Source: Akanthomyces muscarius (Eukaryota > Ascomycota > Sordariomycetes > Hypocreales > Cordycipitaceae). From it: 64,000 nt of DNA. Location: the NCBI RefSeq assembly GCF_028009165.1, contig NC_079246.1, positions 806,001-870,000 on the forward strand. Reading direction: 5' to 3'. Below the pieces are notes generated by a model. It was not told the DNA's origin, searched no databases, and worked only from the letters and a program-made list of their open reading frames with translations. The position numbers and the translations under genes were made by a program. Shown piece by piece: positions 52,142-64,000 of the stretch; position 1 is the stretch's first letter, and each line of letters starts with the position of its first letter.

Positions 52142-55100
52142 TTCTCTGCCGTGGCTGATACTGTCGATGGCAGACCAAGGAGCATGATTGGCAACCGGAA
52201 GGCAATTTGGCGAGCCGGCCAACCAGCGAGAAGACTACCATTGGTCTCCGTAGCTTGGCCAGAAAAGTGTGCAGTGGCCCGACCCGTCCGCCGGGTTTCC
52301 CTCCACAAAGACCCGCTGCGGGACAGTAGCTATAGTACCAGTGCGCTGGGAGTTATGGAGTCTTGGGAAAATCAGGGACAGTAGGCCAACAGGCCAAGAG
52401 GCGTCCCCTCGCGGTCGTCGTAACAAATGTCTCGAGATCCATTCAAAGAGGAGCTGGTCGCTGGGAATGTATCCTTGCTGGCCGTTTTGATTGGCTCTGA
52501 GATGATGGGGGTGCAGAAAAGGCATGGTCGGTGATGCCGGCGACGTCCAGTGGAATGTCGGTGGAAGCATTTGTCGGAATTAAATGCTGGTCCTGGCGTC
52601 GCTGCTCCCTGCTCGTATTGGTGTGGCGTAGAAGCGAGCAAAAGCGCCATGCCATGCTTTCCGCGGGCGGTTTCGAAATGGATTCAGAATATGATGTAAT
52701 GACAAGTATCCGTAGGTGCAAATCGTATAGTAACGGGATAGCTGTGTTTTCGACGCCCCGTTTCCGGTCTGGCCCATACGGCAGATCAGAACTCAATGCT
52801 TCATCAATGAGACTCGAACGGCTCCAGCTTGGCCTTGCTGAGAGCATTTTGCGTCAGCGAGCTACAGTAGAGTTGAGACACCGGCACTTTGGGGTGTGCA
52901 CGTCAGTACGTGTTGATGGGCATCGAGCCCACGTGCGGTGGACCGGCTTGTCGCGCGCAAATGGAGAAGACGATTTTCTCTTGTTCACTGAAGGGATCAA
53001 GGACGGATGGTCAATCAGGGTTGGTTTACTTCATACTGAGTAAGCGGCGAGGTTGCGCCCACGAGGTTGCCAGAGTCGCAGTTGCAGAAAATCCAGCCTA
53101 TAATTAGTATTTCATTTGCTTAGAGTTTATCTATCGGCTGATCTATCCAAGCGGCCAGGTACTAGCAAGTTTCAAGATTTCGTCGGCTGCGACGGCGTGA
53201 TTGCTCAGTAGTCAGTGGTGCTTAGGCGACTAAAACGTACCTAGGTAGTTTGATCACGTTGGCCATGACGGTTGCGCGTTTCAAGAGGACACTGCCGTGC
53301 TGCTATGATTTATTATCATCGTCCCATTCGTGTCCCGTTCTGCCGACAACGGGGCCGAGGCGGTGTTGCGTTCTCGAGGGCAGGGCGAGGGCCAAGCACA
53401 GACAGCGAGCGAGTGGGACGACAAAGTTGACCGCTGCAGGCGGGATGGCCCTATCACGATAATGCCGGGCAGCGCACAGATGTCGAGGGCCGTTTTCATT
53501 TTGCATCGTCGCGTCGAAAACCGGGGCTACTGCGGAAATTTTGTTTCTCAACGGTGATGCAGGACGGTTATCCGAGCGGTCCCTTTGTCAGACATGGTTC
53601 GATATCTCGTCGGCACATGTATTTTTTGCCAGGGTCCTGGGGACTGGGGTGTGATGCGCACACGTCGTGCGTGTGTGGTGTGTGGTGTGGTGGCCGCCCA
53701 ATACAGAAACAGAACGAGAAACGGCTACCAAGGACTGGCAAATCCCTCGGCAGTGGGAAGCAGTGTCGACTCGGCGCCCAAAGATTGCTGCGCGCGATTC
53801 GCTGTTTCAGTGTCGGGCCTCCCTCCGGCGTGGGCGGCGGTGCAAAGTGTGCGCAGTAGGAGAGGCAGATGCAGACTTGCTTGACCCAACACCGTTCCTC
53901 CAGCTGCCCAATCGAAGCCGTTGATCTTGCTGCCGATGAGAGGTGACGTGCGAAGAACGTCCTCGTGCGCATCGCTTCTGACGTCGCCGCGGGTCCTCTA
54001 GTATACATATTGCCGTGTTGGGCAGCGCTGCAGGCAATCTTCGGACGTGGCAGCAACCGGTCAGAGTCGTGCAGTACCGTTCGGATGCAAACTAGTGGCA
54101 GTGTTGATTCGACGCCATTTTTCTTCGTGGTCCTCTCATCTCGGCTCTGGAGGACCTCCACGGCGGGAGAAGACGCAATACCATTTGCAGTTTTGACAAT
54201 TGGGCATGGGGGTGCGAGAGCCGCGATGGCGTCTTTGTGAGTCTACTGATAATATTTCTCGCAATCAGGCTGGATGGGTTTCTAGCTTGTTGCTTTCATG
54301 GGGGGACGGCAGCCAGCAAACGGAGAGGATGGATGGCTCGAGTGGGAAAAAAGGCGGCGGCCTGAAATGGGGCTGGCACTTGGCAATCTGTTTGGCAGGC
54401 CGCTCGCTGGCAGCGGACCGTCGCGGCAGCTTGTTTAAGTGGCAGCGCCACGGCCCGCATGACCGCACAAGTTTCTGCTGCTGGAATTGCTAAAGAGATG
54501 CTTAAAATGGATGTGTCAGCGCAGTTATTGCGCCGCGCGGTATCTGGAACCAGATGTAAGGTACCTACCTACACTGCGCTGGGCGTGTGGCTTGCTCGGA
54601 GTAAACTTGTAACTACCTATGTACAGTGCTGTCATTACTGTGCCCTGTCCGGCGCGGGCGCGCCCGTTGCCTGCAGGCTGCAGCAGGTTACAGCAGGCGC
54701 AGCGCCCCCAAGCCTCACCAAAAACGTCGTTGGCCCCCACAGCCAAACCGCCAAACCGCCCAACTCCATCACCCTCATGCCGTGTCATGGCCAACACGCC
54801 CGAGCAACCAAATCACAGCAAGCACCCTGACATCCCACGCCTCCGCCCGTCTCGTCTTTTCTCTGCACCGACACGCCTCTTCGGCCTCGAAAGCTCCATT
54901 ACCCTTCAAAAGCTGCAACAGGGCCCTGTTGGGTTGAACTTTTTAGCGTCTGCCGGAGAAGCGATTTTCAAGAGAGGGGGTGTTGTTACACCATTCTAAC
55001 CTAGCAGGGGAGGGAGGTGTGTACTAGTTATTGGTACTCCGTAGAGCACCAGACAACAGCCACCCCGGCCTGGTCTGGAACTGGAACTCGGCGTACGTAG

Positions 55101-55474
55101 TGCTGGGAGCTGCCAGTACCTCTCAACCTCTACACCTCTGTCCGTACCACTCACCCACTAACCAGCAGCACCACCTTTTATTCTGTGGCAGCCCAAGGCC
55201 CTGGCCCGCCGCGTCCTCGCTCTTTCCCACCACCACACGCCCCCGGGCTCGTACAGAATAAAAAATAAAAATAGAAATAAAAATAAAAATACAGACAGGC
55301 AATTATTACTCTGTCTAGCTCAGCATCGAGACCAATCATTTCTGCTACCCGGATGGGCGGGTTATAGCGCGGAAAAAAGTAGGCAGAGCAGCCTTACAAA
55401 GTACAACCCTCTCCGCTGCGGCCGCACACACCCCATGGGTTCTTCACACCCAGCCAGAGCAAACTCTTTCGTTT

Positions 55475-55476
<2 letters not shown>

Positions 55477-55508
<32 letters not shown>
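55477..55508 (+). repeat. T32 homopolymer
   Basis: Thirty-two consecutive T about 270 bp upstream of the small Cys/His protein gene. Poly(dT) tracts of this length exclude nucleosomes and often mark promoters. Confidence 0.8.
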
Positions 55509-55512
<4 letters not shown>

Positions 55513-55780
55513 AGCCATGCAGCCTCCACTCCCCAAGTCCACCGCTGGCCATGATCAATCTTTCTCTGTTTCCAACGCCATATTCTTCTTCGACCAGTAA
55601 ATATATGCCATCCGTCTGTTTTAGCAGTCTTGCGAATCAGCATCACTTTTCTTTCTTTGTGATACCCGACCTGCCTCGACCCCGCGTTCTCATAACTGCT
55701 GCCATCTTCCGCTACTAGGGTTCCTCCGCCGTCCCTCCTACAACACCACCACACTTCTACAGCAAACGACGACGACAACC

Positions 55781-56270
55781 ATGTGCAATTACATCTATGT
55801 GCGTTACGCCTGCTACGCCTTTTCCAGCCGGCTGTCCAAGGCATCTAGCGCATGTTTCTAACAATTTCGCAGCGGGAACTCAGCTGCCAGCACCACTATC
55901 ATCTGGTGCAGTCCTGGTGCCCCAAGTACATCGAGACCGAAAAGCGGTGTCCACCTACTATAGTCTGCAAGCAATACCAGTACGTCCGCCTACCCACGTG
56001 TTCCCTACTCTTGTTTATACCCAATACTGACATTTTATCCCCCAGTGGTGATGAGCTGTGCTGTATGTTCTATCCCGAGTACTAACCGTTGCGCTCTCCA
56101 AACGACCAGCTAACCCCAAGTCCTCTAGCCGCCTGTCGGGAACGCCAATTTCCCAGCAACCCTCCGTGGGCCAAGCTGATAATGCGCCCTGCCCAGCTCC
56201 CATCGCATCGTTTCCAGATACCGGCCTAGGAATTTGGGATCTGTGGAACGGTACAGCGACACAGGTCTAA
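55781..56270 (+). CDS. Small Cys/His-rich fungal protein, four exons
   Basis: A gene too fragmented to appear as one open frame: exons 55781-55798, 55873-55979, 56046-56062 and 56110-56270. Introns of 74, 66 and 47 bp each have a clear branch site (TTCTAAC, ATACTGAC, GTACTAACC) and keep the frame. The product has 100 residues. It begins MCNYIY, then RELSCQHHYHLVQSWCPKYI and RCPPTIVCKQYHGDELC. This spacing of Cys and His recalls a family of short fungal proteins starting MCxYxYREFxCGH with a later WC and CxP. A metal-binding role is conceivable but not known. The C-terminal half is Ser/Pro-rich, ending LGIWDLWNGTATQV. The second Cys-Gly-His of the usual motif is Cys-Gln-His here. The ATG has a good context (ACAACCATG). 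Confidence 0.8.
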
Positions 56271-59200
56271 AAAGGACCGCCTCGCGGACATGACCTCGAG
56301 CATCAGCTTTACCTCTTCACGCATGACTATATAACAACCACCATCTACCTATCTACTACTACATTATACATACGGCGACACAGCGACAATGGCGACACAG
56401 CGATAACGGCGATTTTCTTTTTCGGGGCAAGACTGGCTACTGAAGAAACGAGGTCAAAAGCCTCTGGTGCAAACCTACGATATACTTTGATATCTTCTTT
56501 CGGTTCTTCTTTGGGCATTTACGCCTGCATTGGCTTTTAAGCCATAACTGGTGCAGGCGACACTACTCTTCTCACTATTGTCTTTTTTTTTCAACGGATT
56601 CGGGTTCTCGTTCAGGAGTTTATTGTTTATCTGATTTGGGCATTTGAAATTTCATCTTTGCAACTGGGAAAAGGGATATACACAGAGAAATCAAACAAGC
56701 GCGAGCAACGCGGATGAAAGATTGGACACCACAGAACAGGATAAGTTGGGGGGATTTTAGCGACGATCTAGCAATGGATGTAGGGAGGACTGGAATCAAG
56801 ACATCTTATTTTTGAAATATTCGCTTTGCAATGCAATATACCAGCTGTGCGGTTCCAGCAGTGTGGTTACCAACAGTCCGGTTCTTCAAGGATGTTTTCG
56901 TCACCACCGCCATCATTGTACATGCATTCATGCATGAATGCATCCCCCGGACAGCGATGACCCATGGGCGACCCAGGCGTACGGACGCTCTCAAAGAATG
57001 CCAGATTCAATTGTGGATTTGCATGCACGCCTCATTCGTGACCGACCGGGGGGTGAGGAGGGGGCCAAACCCAGGCCCACGCGGGACAAGTCAGCCTCTT
57101 TTGCTCGAATGTAACCCTCCAGCGAGGAGCAACAGAGGCCTAACCACACCACACCCGCGGGCCAGCCTGACAGGCGGCCCGTCGTTGCCCGGCTCAGTAA
57201 ACAACAGATGCTGCTTGCTGCCAGGAACAGTACTTGGCACAGCTGATTGCTTGCGCGCGAGTCTTGCTTTTCTCTTTCCTGTTGCGGCCCTGTGTTTCAA
57301 AGGGACTGCGGCTCACAAGCCCCAACGAGGAGGGTGGAGAGGGTTTGGAAAATCACTTCTACAATGGCTTCTTTGATTCCTGGGGGGAGGGGGGACAGGG
57401 CGGTAGGAGGAGGAGGTAACTCGGGCTTTTCACCATCCGACAGCCAGCCAGCGAGCACCGGCCCCTTGTTGGACGGGATGACGCCACTGGCCTCTCTCTC
57501 TCTCTCGTTGGAGGGTCCGTCGCTGATCACAGCACACGGAGAGAGAGCCAACGCCGAGCGAGTTCGGCGGCGGGCGGCTGACTGCGGAACCAGAGAAACA
57601 GAAAAGGGCCCTCTACTTGTGCTAAACTGGTAAAGGTTATCGAAGGCGGTTGCGACAGAGGCAAGGGTCTCAAACGTCAACCCGGGTTCCTTGCTGATGG
57701 GGAGAGTGTAACAGCCCGACCGACCGACGCAGCCGTGCTGCTTTATTTTTGCCCAACGGCAACACAACAATGGAAAAGACGTAGTCTCTTTGCTTGATAC
57801 ACCGATCATGGCACCGTTTTCTACTCAGTCAGGCGGTCACGCTCTCTCTCTGTTCAGCTTCAGCCCACCCCTCTCTCACCCCGCAAAAGGATCGCATTAT
57901 GTATACAGCCTCAGAGGACAAAGAAGGCTTCCGTTCCGCACTTGTCCTCCACCACCATCATCTTGCGGCCGCCGCGTGCGCGCGCGCGTGGGTTACTTGC
58001 TTCGTTAGCAAGTGTTGCGCAGGTTGCCCTTGTTGATGCATGCACGCACGCGGCCCGCTAACGTTAGTTTGGTGAATACCAATTCTGCGAGCCCTTTCAC
58101 ATCCCTGTCGCGACATGCACAAGTCTGCCACACACCACCAGCCGTGCATGTGCGTGGTGGTGCTTGGTGCGTGGTGTGGCTTTGCTTCTTTGCGAGACCG
58201 ACTGTTCTGATTCGGCGCCAAAGAAAACAACGGCTGGCTTATTACGCACTTGCAGGTGTGTGAGGCCGCAGTTTTTCGCGCATTGCAGATTTCTTTTTCT
58301 TTTCTTTTCTTTTTTTTTTCGGTGTGCTTGTGTGTACCAATTTTGCTTTTCCTTTCAGATGAAATGACGAACAGCACAGCAGCAAATCAGGGACCTGTTC
58401 CAGGGGCCAAACATTCTTCTGCGTTTCTTTCTTTTTTCTGCACAAACTCGTGCGATGCAACATCCACCTTGGCGTGCGTTTCTCGACGGTATTAACGTGT
58501 CTTGTGTGTGTGCAGATCTGTTTTGCGCCTCGCCGCCCCCGAAAGACCAGATGATTATATTGGGGGGGGGAGTGACAGCAGGGGAATCCCAGGCTGTCTT
58601 TCAAGCCCATGCCTGACTCAGTTCGCAAAGCACAAACTTTGATTTGATTTGCGGTCGGCTCTGCAGCATCATCTTGTCCCATCCGTTCTGTTGTACTCCG
58701 CAAACGTTGGGCTAGCTGGCCTCGCACAGAGCTTTTACCCGTCGCCCGTCCTGTCGGGTGCCAGATGGCTGGGACCGATGTCTTTGGCGCCGCCGATGCG
58801 TAATTTAAAAAAAAAAAAAAAATCATTTTCTGTGTTTGCGCCAAAAGGAGCGGGAAAAGAACAAGCAGCATCTGGTGGCGGAAAGAGACTACTATGACGC
58901 CATGACTCTAATCGCCATGGCGGCCACAATCTGCTTCGTGAGTCGAGCAGCAGTATATCCGGGCGCGCCAGCAAGCAGCCAGCTACCAGTATGCCAGCCC
59001 GCTGGCGACGAACGTCACTGGGTACACCGCGGCGGTGTCCTTTGCTGCGGCGAACAAAGAAAGACGAGACCTGTCAGTTCTCAGAACGAGAATGGGCCCT
59101 CCATCCCAAACTTCAAACTCTCGTTGCCTCGCCCCCCGGTCGGCTGAAGAGGCAACAAGACGACACAGACCAGGATTTTCCCGACAGCCAAATCTCGTAG

Positions 59201-62200
59201 GGCCGCCACCCAATTTTCCGGGACGGCCTGCATACACATGGCTTGGCGGCTGACCCGACAAAAGAGAAATGCGAAATGCGATCAGCGGCTGGACCGACTC
59301 GGCCGCATCATACCTTGTCCATGCCATCGGTATTTTCTTTTGTCTAGTTTCCTTCCCCCCTACCTCCTCTCGACGTGGTCTAATAATAAACACACTACAT
59401 ACCAGTACCAGTACGTCTACCGCCAGTCTGGTTCTTGGTAGCTTTCAGCCTCCACAAAGGAGTCCCGCCTTCGCTGGAGACGCAGGGGAGGTGGGCCGCG
59501 GGCCGGGGCCGGGGGGGGTAAGAAGCGACAAGAGACAACAACGCCTGGCAAGTCTGGCTCCTATTCATCTACTACTAGTTACTCCGTACGGGCAGAGATT
59601 ACTCCAGACTAGTATGGAAATTCGCGGAGATTTCATAAATAATCAAAATCTGTCTGGTGGCGCACGGCAGAGATCGAGCGACGCAAACTCCAGTCGGTCC
59701 TATCGAAAAGTAGCGTGAATCCCCCCGATCCATCGCGCAAATGAGCATGGGGGTGTCGAGATGTGCGGACAAGGCGCCTGCGCCCCTGGGCGGCCTATTC
59801 AGAAACTCCCAAAAAGGAAAATAGTATTTGGAATAGTAATCTGGCCAGCATGCAGGAGATGGCATGTCATTCCCTGCCACTGTGGGTGTTTCCCTGTTCG
59901 GCAGACTGGATTTAGCGATTTAGTACTGGTATAGCGCCAATGTCAGGATTCAAGTGACTAGTCGCATGCATGGAAATGTCACCGTCTGCGTCTGGTTGGA
60001 CGGCTAGCGTGCCGTGTATCGACGATTTAGATGAACTGGAGAGTGTATTTCTTGAGAGTGCTCTCATCAAATTTTGTGCCCAGTGGAAAAAGGACTGGTC
60101 ATGTCCGGCCAAGTCAGTAATATGATAGAGGCTTGGCTGCCAATGGAAGGGTCCCAGACAGGTGCCCGGAATTTCTTCGTTGGGAGCTTCTGTCTCAGTT
60201 GCATTTCACGCAAATGGAGCAAAGTGCCCAGACTCGCCGTAACGCAGATCTAAACTGCTGCGCTACATATACCCACGTGTAGTCTGAATCATGTCATCTA
60301 CTTGTCTCGTGTCGTCAAAAAAAGGTCTTGGTATTGACAGAATCGCTCAGCCATGTGTTGGAGCCCGTGGTTCAAGCTTTCACTTGTATACGCCCAAACT
60401 GACACATGAGACCTATCAGTCGTTGGTAAAACAGCTTTATTTCCTGCCTTTGAAATAGCCAGGATCAAGGGTCCTAAGCAGTTGATCGGATGGGTACGCT
60501 TCACGCTCCTGGCAGCAGGGTGACGCTGGAAACTTGTCACAAGTCATTTTGCTCCGAGCCTGTCTTTGCTCGGCTCGAATATCCGCAAGCATCTCGCCTG
60601 GGGATTTGCATGTGCTCCGCCATCACGCCTTGACGATTTTATTCCGATGAGCCATCTTCTGTATGACCCAGAGAGCCGGGAATCAAAAGAGCAGGGGTGT
60701 CTCTGCCTGGCCAAGAGGACATTGGTGGAGAAGTACCGAAACTCGGGCTCCGGAATCCCATCGCAGGTACCGATTCCGCCGACGAGTTACACCGGAGTTC
60801 CATGTGCTGCTCACTAGCCACCAATAATGTCAAAATGGATGCTACGTTGACATCCGTCTCGGAAGCTCCAAGGTTGAGCGGCATGCGCGCGACTTTTGCT
60901 AGCCCCATCGCCAAACGCTTCTGCCAATCAATGACCAATGTTTTTGAGCAAAGTTTGGACCTGGGCCGGTCCGCGACGGCCCGACTACAACAGACCATGC
61001 GTCATGATACAGGTATTTGGTCGTTGAGTTGTACCCACACGCGCTGATAAACTGGTGTAGGTTTTTCTCCCGTTCGCATTTTGATGTTGCGTGAGCTCCA
61101 ACACCTATCTACCAGTAGCTGGACTTGTTAGCCGGTCCATTGGCTTAGTGCGTGTTCATGCTCCATCACCAATCCTGTGGAGGCAAAAGGTCAAGCTAGC
61201 ACGGTAACAGCATTAAACTAGTTAGCCCCAAAAAGCCTATTCAAAAGACGGGAAGGGCCGAGCCTTTTCATACTATCAAAAGAGGCAAGAAAAGCAGTAA
61301 CTCGTCAACAGCGCCTAGTGATAAGCAATCACCAAGCCCAGCGATGAAAGCCTTTGCGCCTCCGCCAACGCCCCCTCGAGTTACGATATCAACGCAAGAC
61401 TTTGACAAAAGCCTCAACGGCAAGGCTTTTCGCTCAATCTGGCTGCTCTCCACTTTGAATCAGAAAGGCTCAGACGGGCGGGCTTTGAAAGGGCTGCACA
61501 GGCTCCCCTCTTCCCCAGCGACGCTAATGCATGTGCGCATTGCATAGCACCGGGCGAAAACTCGGCATTCAGGAGAACAAAAGAAATCGGCACAATACTC
61601 TGCATTAGCTTGCTGCTGCTACCGGTGCGGGCTCCCCTACCAGTCAACCAGTATTGCAGGACAGCGTCCCATCAACAATAGAGGGTATTGGGCACCTATG
61701 ACCCAATCCTTGATCCACTGCCGTTGCTCATCGCCAGAGAAAAACTGGGAAATCCAGGCACAGCTTTGCGCCAGGGGGCGTTATCGTTCATGATGCCGTC
61801 AGAAGGGGCGTGAATTGAGTCTTTCTTGCTCGCCAAGCAGCTTGTCCTATATCCGATGGAGCCACTCATCACCGACAAAGAGGGCGAGAACATGCAACGG
61901 AACCATTGCGCACGGCTGCATCGTCTTCCGACAAAGGGCAAACTGTCCTCGGTCTATCGTGTGATTCCCCCACAAAAATACAAAAATATGGCGCCAGGCC
62001 GCAGGAGAAGCAGACCATGTGACTCGATGCCGAGCTCTGGTTCTTGCTCGCAATTACCGCGTTCTTTTGCAGAGGAACTACCAGGTCGCGGACGAGACAA
62101 AGTTTCATCCGACATCGTCAAAGTAACATTCGTAGAGTAAAGAACCATGAGCTGTTTTTTCCCACGAGTTTGCGCAAGTTTTGCCTACGGTTGGAGACTG

Positions 62201-63715
62201 TGAAGCAAGCGAGGCAAGCCACCAACAACGGCTGCCCGTTTTACCTCGACGACCAGACAGACCCTGGGGCGTGGACTTGCCCCATGCTCGATGAGTCCAA
62301 TGCAGGAACATGCATCAGCGGAAAAGGCCCTCTGCCCCTCCCATCTTGCATGGGCGGGCGCTATGTTGTCATGCAATGTGCGCAGGGCCCAAACGCCCGT
62401 TGGCCCGCAAGGCCGCTAGCAGTTAACGCCGAGTCCCTTCCTGCCAACTTCACGACTGGGGGTGCGGTGTTTGGTGCGGGCGCACAAACTTTGTCTCAGT
62501 GCCAACATCAAGGCTTTTTTTCGCACATGTCAAACGGGTATCTCGTCTTTCTCAAGCCCCCTCGAACTAGGGAGTGGTGTTATGGTTAGGCAGCAACTTT
62601 TCCATTGATGAGGGATTTTTGTTGTTGGCGCCGGTCTACCCAGATGCCGTGATGATCCGCGCTTGTGCACCACCACTGCAGCTCGCTTGGCATCCTTCTC
62701 TCTTGCGAAAAGTCGTTCGACGTCCTATTCTTTAGCGTCGGTGCCCAAAAGTAGAGCCCCGGCATGCAGAATGGAAGAAGGGTGTGTGTATCGCGTGGTG
62801 ATGATCCGTGACCGTTGGTGGCTGCAGGATTGTGGACTGCCGAACTCGCGCCTCTGATCCTTCGCTCTCGAGCACCTTGCGGGGACGAACAGCCTTGCAG
62901 CAATTACCCGTCCAAGCTCAGCACGCCCGTTATTATGAGGTGCCCTTCTGTAGAGTCGGCTTTTACAGGGGAGCAGAGATTATGGGCGTTGGTTCCAGCA
63001 CTTTTGAACATGCCTGCAGATTATGCAGCGTGAAATGACGGATGGAGAGAAAGAAAAAAACGGCGGCTGGGATCTGCATCGTCGGCCCAACGGCATGGCC
63101 GTTGACGTGCAAGGGTCATTTTCGTCACAGAACGCACGAACAGGGAACTTTTGATCGTCGAATTAGGCCAAACGCCAACGCACTTGAAGCCTTCCAGATG
63201 CAGCTCATCGCACACCTGTCTCAGTCAGGGCCTCGAACCCGTAAATCCATGTTGGCTGCTCGTGTTACGTGACAACTCGTTTTAGATCGCCGAAGTTGAG
63301 ATCAGAAAGACCAGAGGCTTGGGGGCGCAGAAATCACATTGCCTACGAGCTTTGCTTGAAAAAACATATCCTGGTCAATGTTGGCCAATGTCGTTTCTTC
63401 CTGCAGCGACTCTAATTCCCAGCTATTCGGTAACCTCGCCGAAGTCCTGAGCCGTGTTGGTGGAGGCGCAGCAACTTTTCAATAGGAGAATTATTCGGTA
63501 GCGGGTACAGTAACATTTATTAATAAGAAAGCAATAGGAGAACTGCTATTGTTACCGGGGCTTCAATAATGATGTGGCCGTAATTTGCCAACGCCATTCT
63601 GTTGCTTTGCACTCGGGCGTGCCAGGATACACAGAAAAAAGTGCACATGCGTTCAAGTACATGTTCAATTTTGCCATTTCGGTCAATCAATTTGCCGCGC
63701 ACCATAGCCGAACGA
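56271..63715. other. Long gene-poor region
   Basis: These 7.4 kb have no supportable gene. A short repeat (GGCGACACAGCGA, two copies at about 56373-56404) lies just after the small gene. Further right are CT microsatellites (57494-57508), an alternating GCGC stretch (about 57976-57989), pyrimidine tracts (58285-58320) and an A16 run (58807-58822). The frame at 62044-62589 (plus, 181 codons) has Cys residues but no family features. Nothing resembles a transposon boundary. Confidence 0.45.
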
Positions 63716-63962
63716 TTACTGACTCTTTTTGCTCCCTGCCGCGTCGCCACAGCTGGCAACCACCATGCCATTCGGCAGCACTTTTTCCGTCTTTCGGACA
63801 TGGGCCAGGAGGAACGGGTACGCAATGTCGCAAGCAAACGTGGGTACCATGATGATGTAGGACAACGGATGAAAAATGAAGCCGTGAGGCTCGGGCCAGT
63901 ACCACCACAGTAGACCGCAAGTCACCGGCAGCCCCATGAGCGTGCCTGCGAAGCGGCAGAGC
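63716..63962 (-). CDS. Last exon of a probable membrane protein (rest outside the window)
   Basis: A minus-strand frame ending at 63716 starts just after a branch site and acceptor (ACTAAC at about 63985, CTTTAG ending at 63963). The part seen is therefore the final exon of a gene whose start lies beyond the right edge. It encodes about 81 residues with two hydrophobic segments: FAGTLMGLPVTCGLLWWYW and HPLSYIIMVPTFACDIAYPF. A charged segment, LLAHVRKTEKVLPNGMVV, and a basic end, GSKKSQ, follow. The pattern recalls fungal integral membrane proteins of unknown function with a WPEPHG-type loop, but I cannot name the family. The first-codon phase needs two bases from the preceding exon. Confidence 0.6.
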
Positions 63963-64000
63963 CTAAAGGTTGGACACAAAACCTGTTAGTTTCGGATTTT

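Larger units (their letters stand above)
51618..55780. other. Gene-poor region with homopolymers
   Basis: These 4.2 kb have no supportable gene. There is a C19 tract (52123-52141), an AAATA-type microsatellite (about 55257-55292) and a T32 tract (55477-55508). Open frames at 51890-52384, 52531-53043 and 53568-54161 show no domain and have the composition of chance frames. Confidence 0.45.

Noticed and set aside
62044..62589. 181-codon plus frame with Cys residues
   Set aside because: No signal peptide, no domain, no conserved motif; likely chance in GC-rich DNA.
1..64000. CRISPR array, integron, prophage or other prokaryotic system
   Set aside because: No regular spacer repeats. Introns, signal peptides and gene content are those of a filamentous fungus.

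Overview
The window looks like a chromosomal segment of a filamentous ascomycete, most likely a Sordariomycete and probably Hypocreales. Genes carry short introns (47-109 bp) with fungal GTRNGT donors and CTAAC-type branch sites. The gene families present are typical of this group, and one DNA transposon is saturated with RIP-type C-to-T changes. Gene density is low: about 20 genes in 64 kb, separated by long intergenic stretches. I saw no convincing tRNA or rRNA gene.

Left part (1-8.4 kb): the 5' end of an unidentified gene running off the window, the complex I assembly factor NDUFAF2, an unknown nuclear protein, an F-box/2EXR-like gene apparently broken by a one-base frameshift, and a DHA1-type MFS transporter. 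Second part (10.8-15.7 kb): a secreted BBE-type FAD oxidase, and upstream of it in the same direction a Zn2Cys6 regulator. The space between them holds an inverted CGG-N7-CCG site and a 21-nt palindrome, so local regulation of the oxidase is a reasonable hypothesis. From 15.7 to 24.3 kb there is no supportable gene; inside sits a 1,836-bp Fot1/Pot2-like transposon with 44-bp inverted repeats and a TA target duplication.

Middle part (24-47 kb): a DUF7896-like zinc-finger protein followed by a probable unannotated exon with 48-bp tandem repeats, a polytopic membrane protein, GINS subunit Psf3, a secreted lipase, a secreted or organellar inorganic pyrophosphatase next to a PiT phosphate permease, a divergent Aurora-like kinase, mitochondrial Mn superoxide dismutase, a secreted unknown protein and a second Zn2Cys6 regulator. 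The pyrophosphatase and permease are neighbours on one strand and could act in sequence (PPi to Pi, then Pi uptake).

Right part (47-64 kb): gene-poor. It has a secreted GH76 alpha-1,6-mannanase, a four-exon gene for a 100-residue Cys/His-rich protein (55.8 kb), and the last exon of a membrane protein at the right edge. Exon models are read from splice signals and frame continuity; family names rest on motif recognition, with no database search run.
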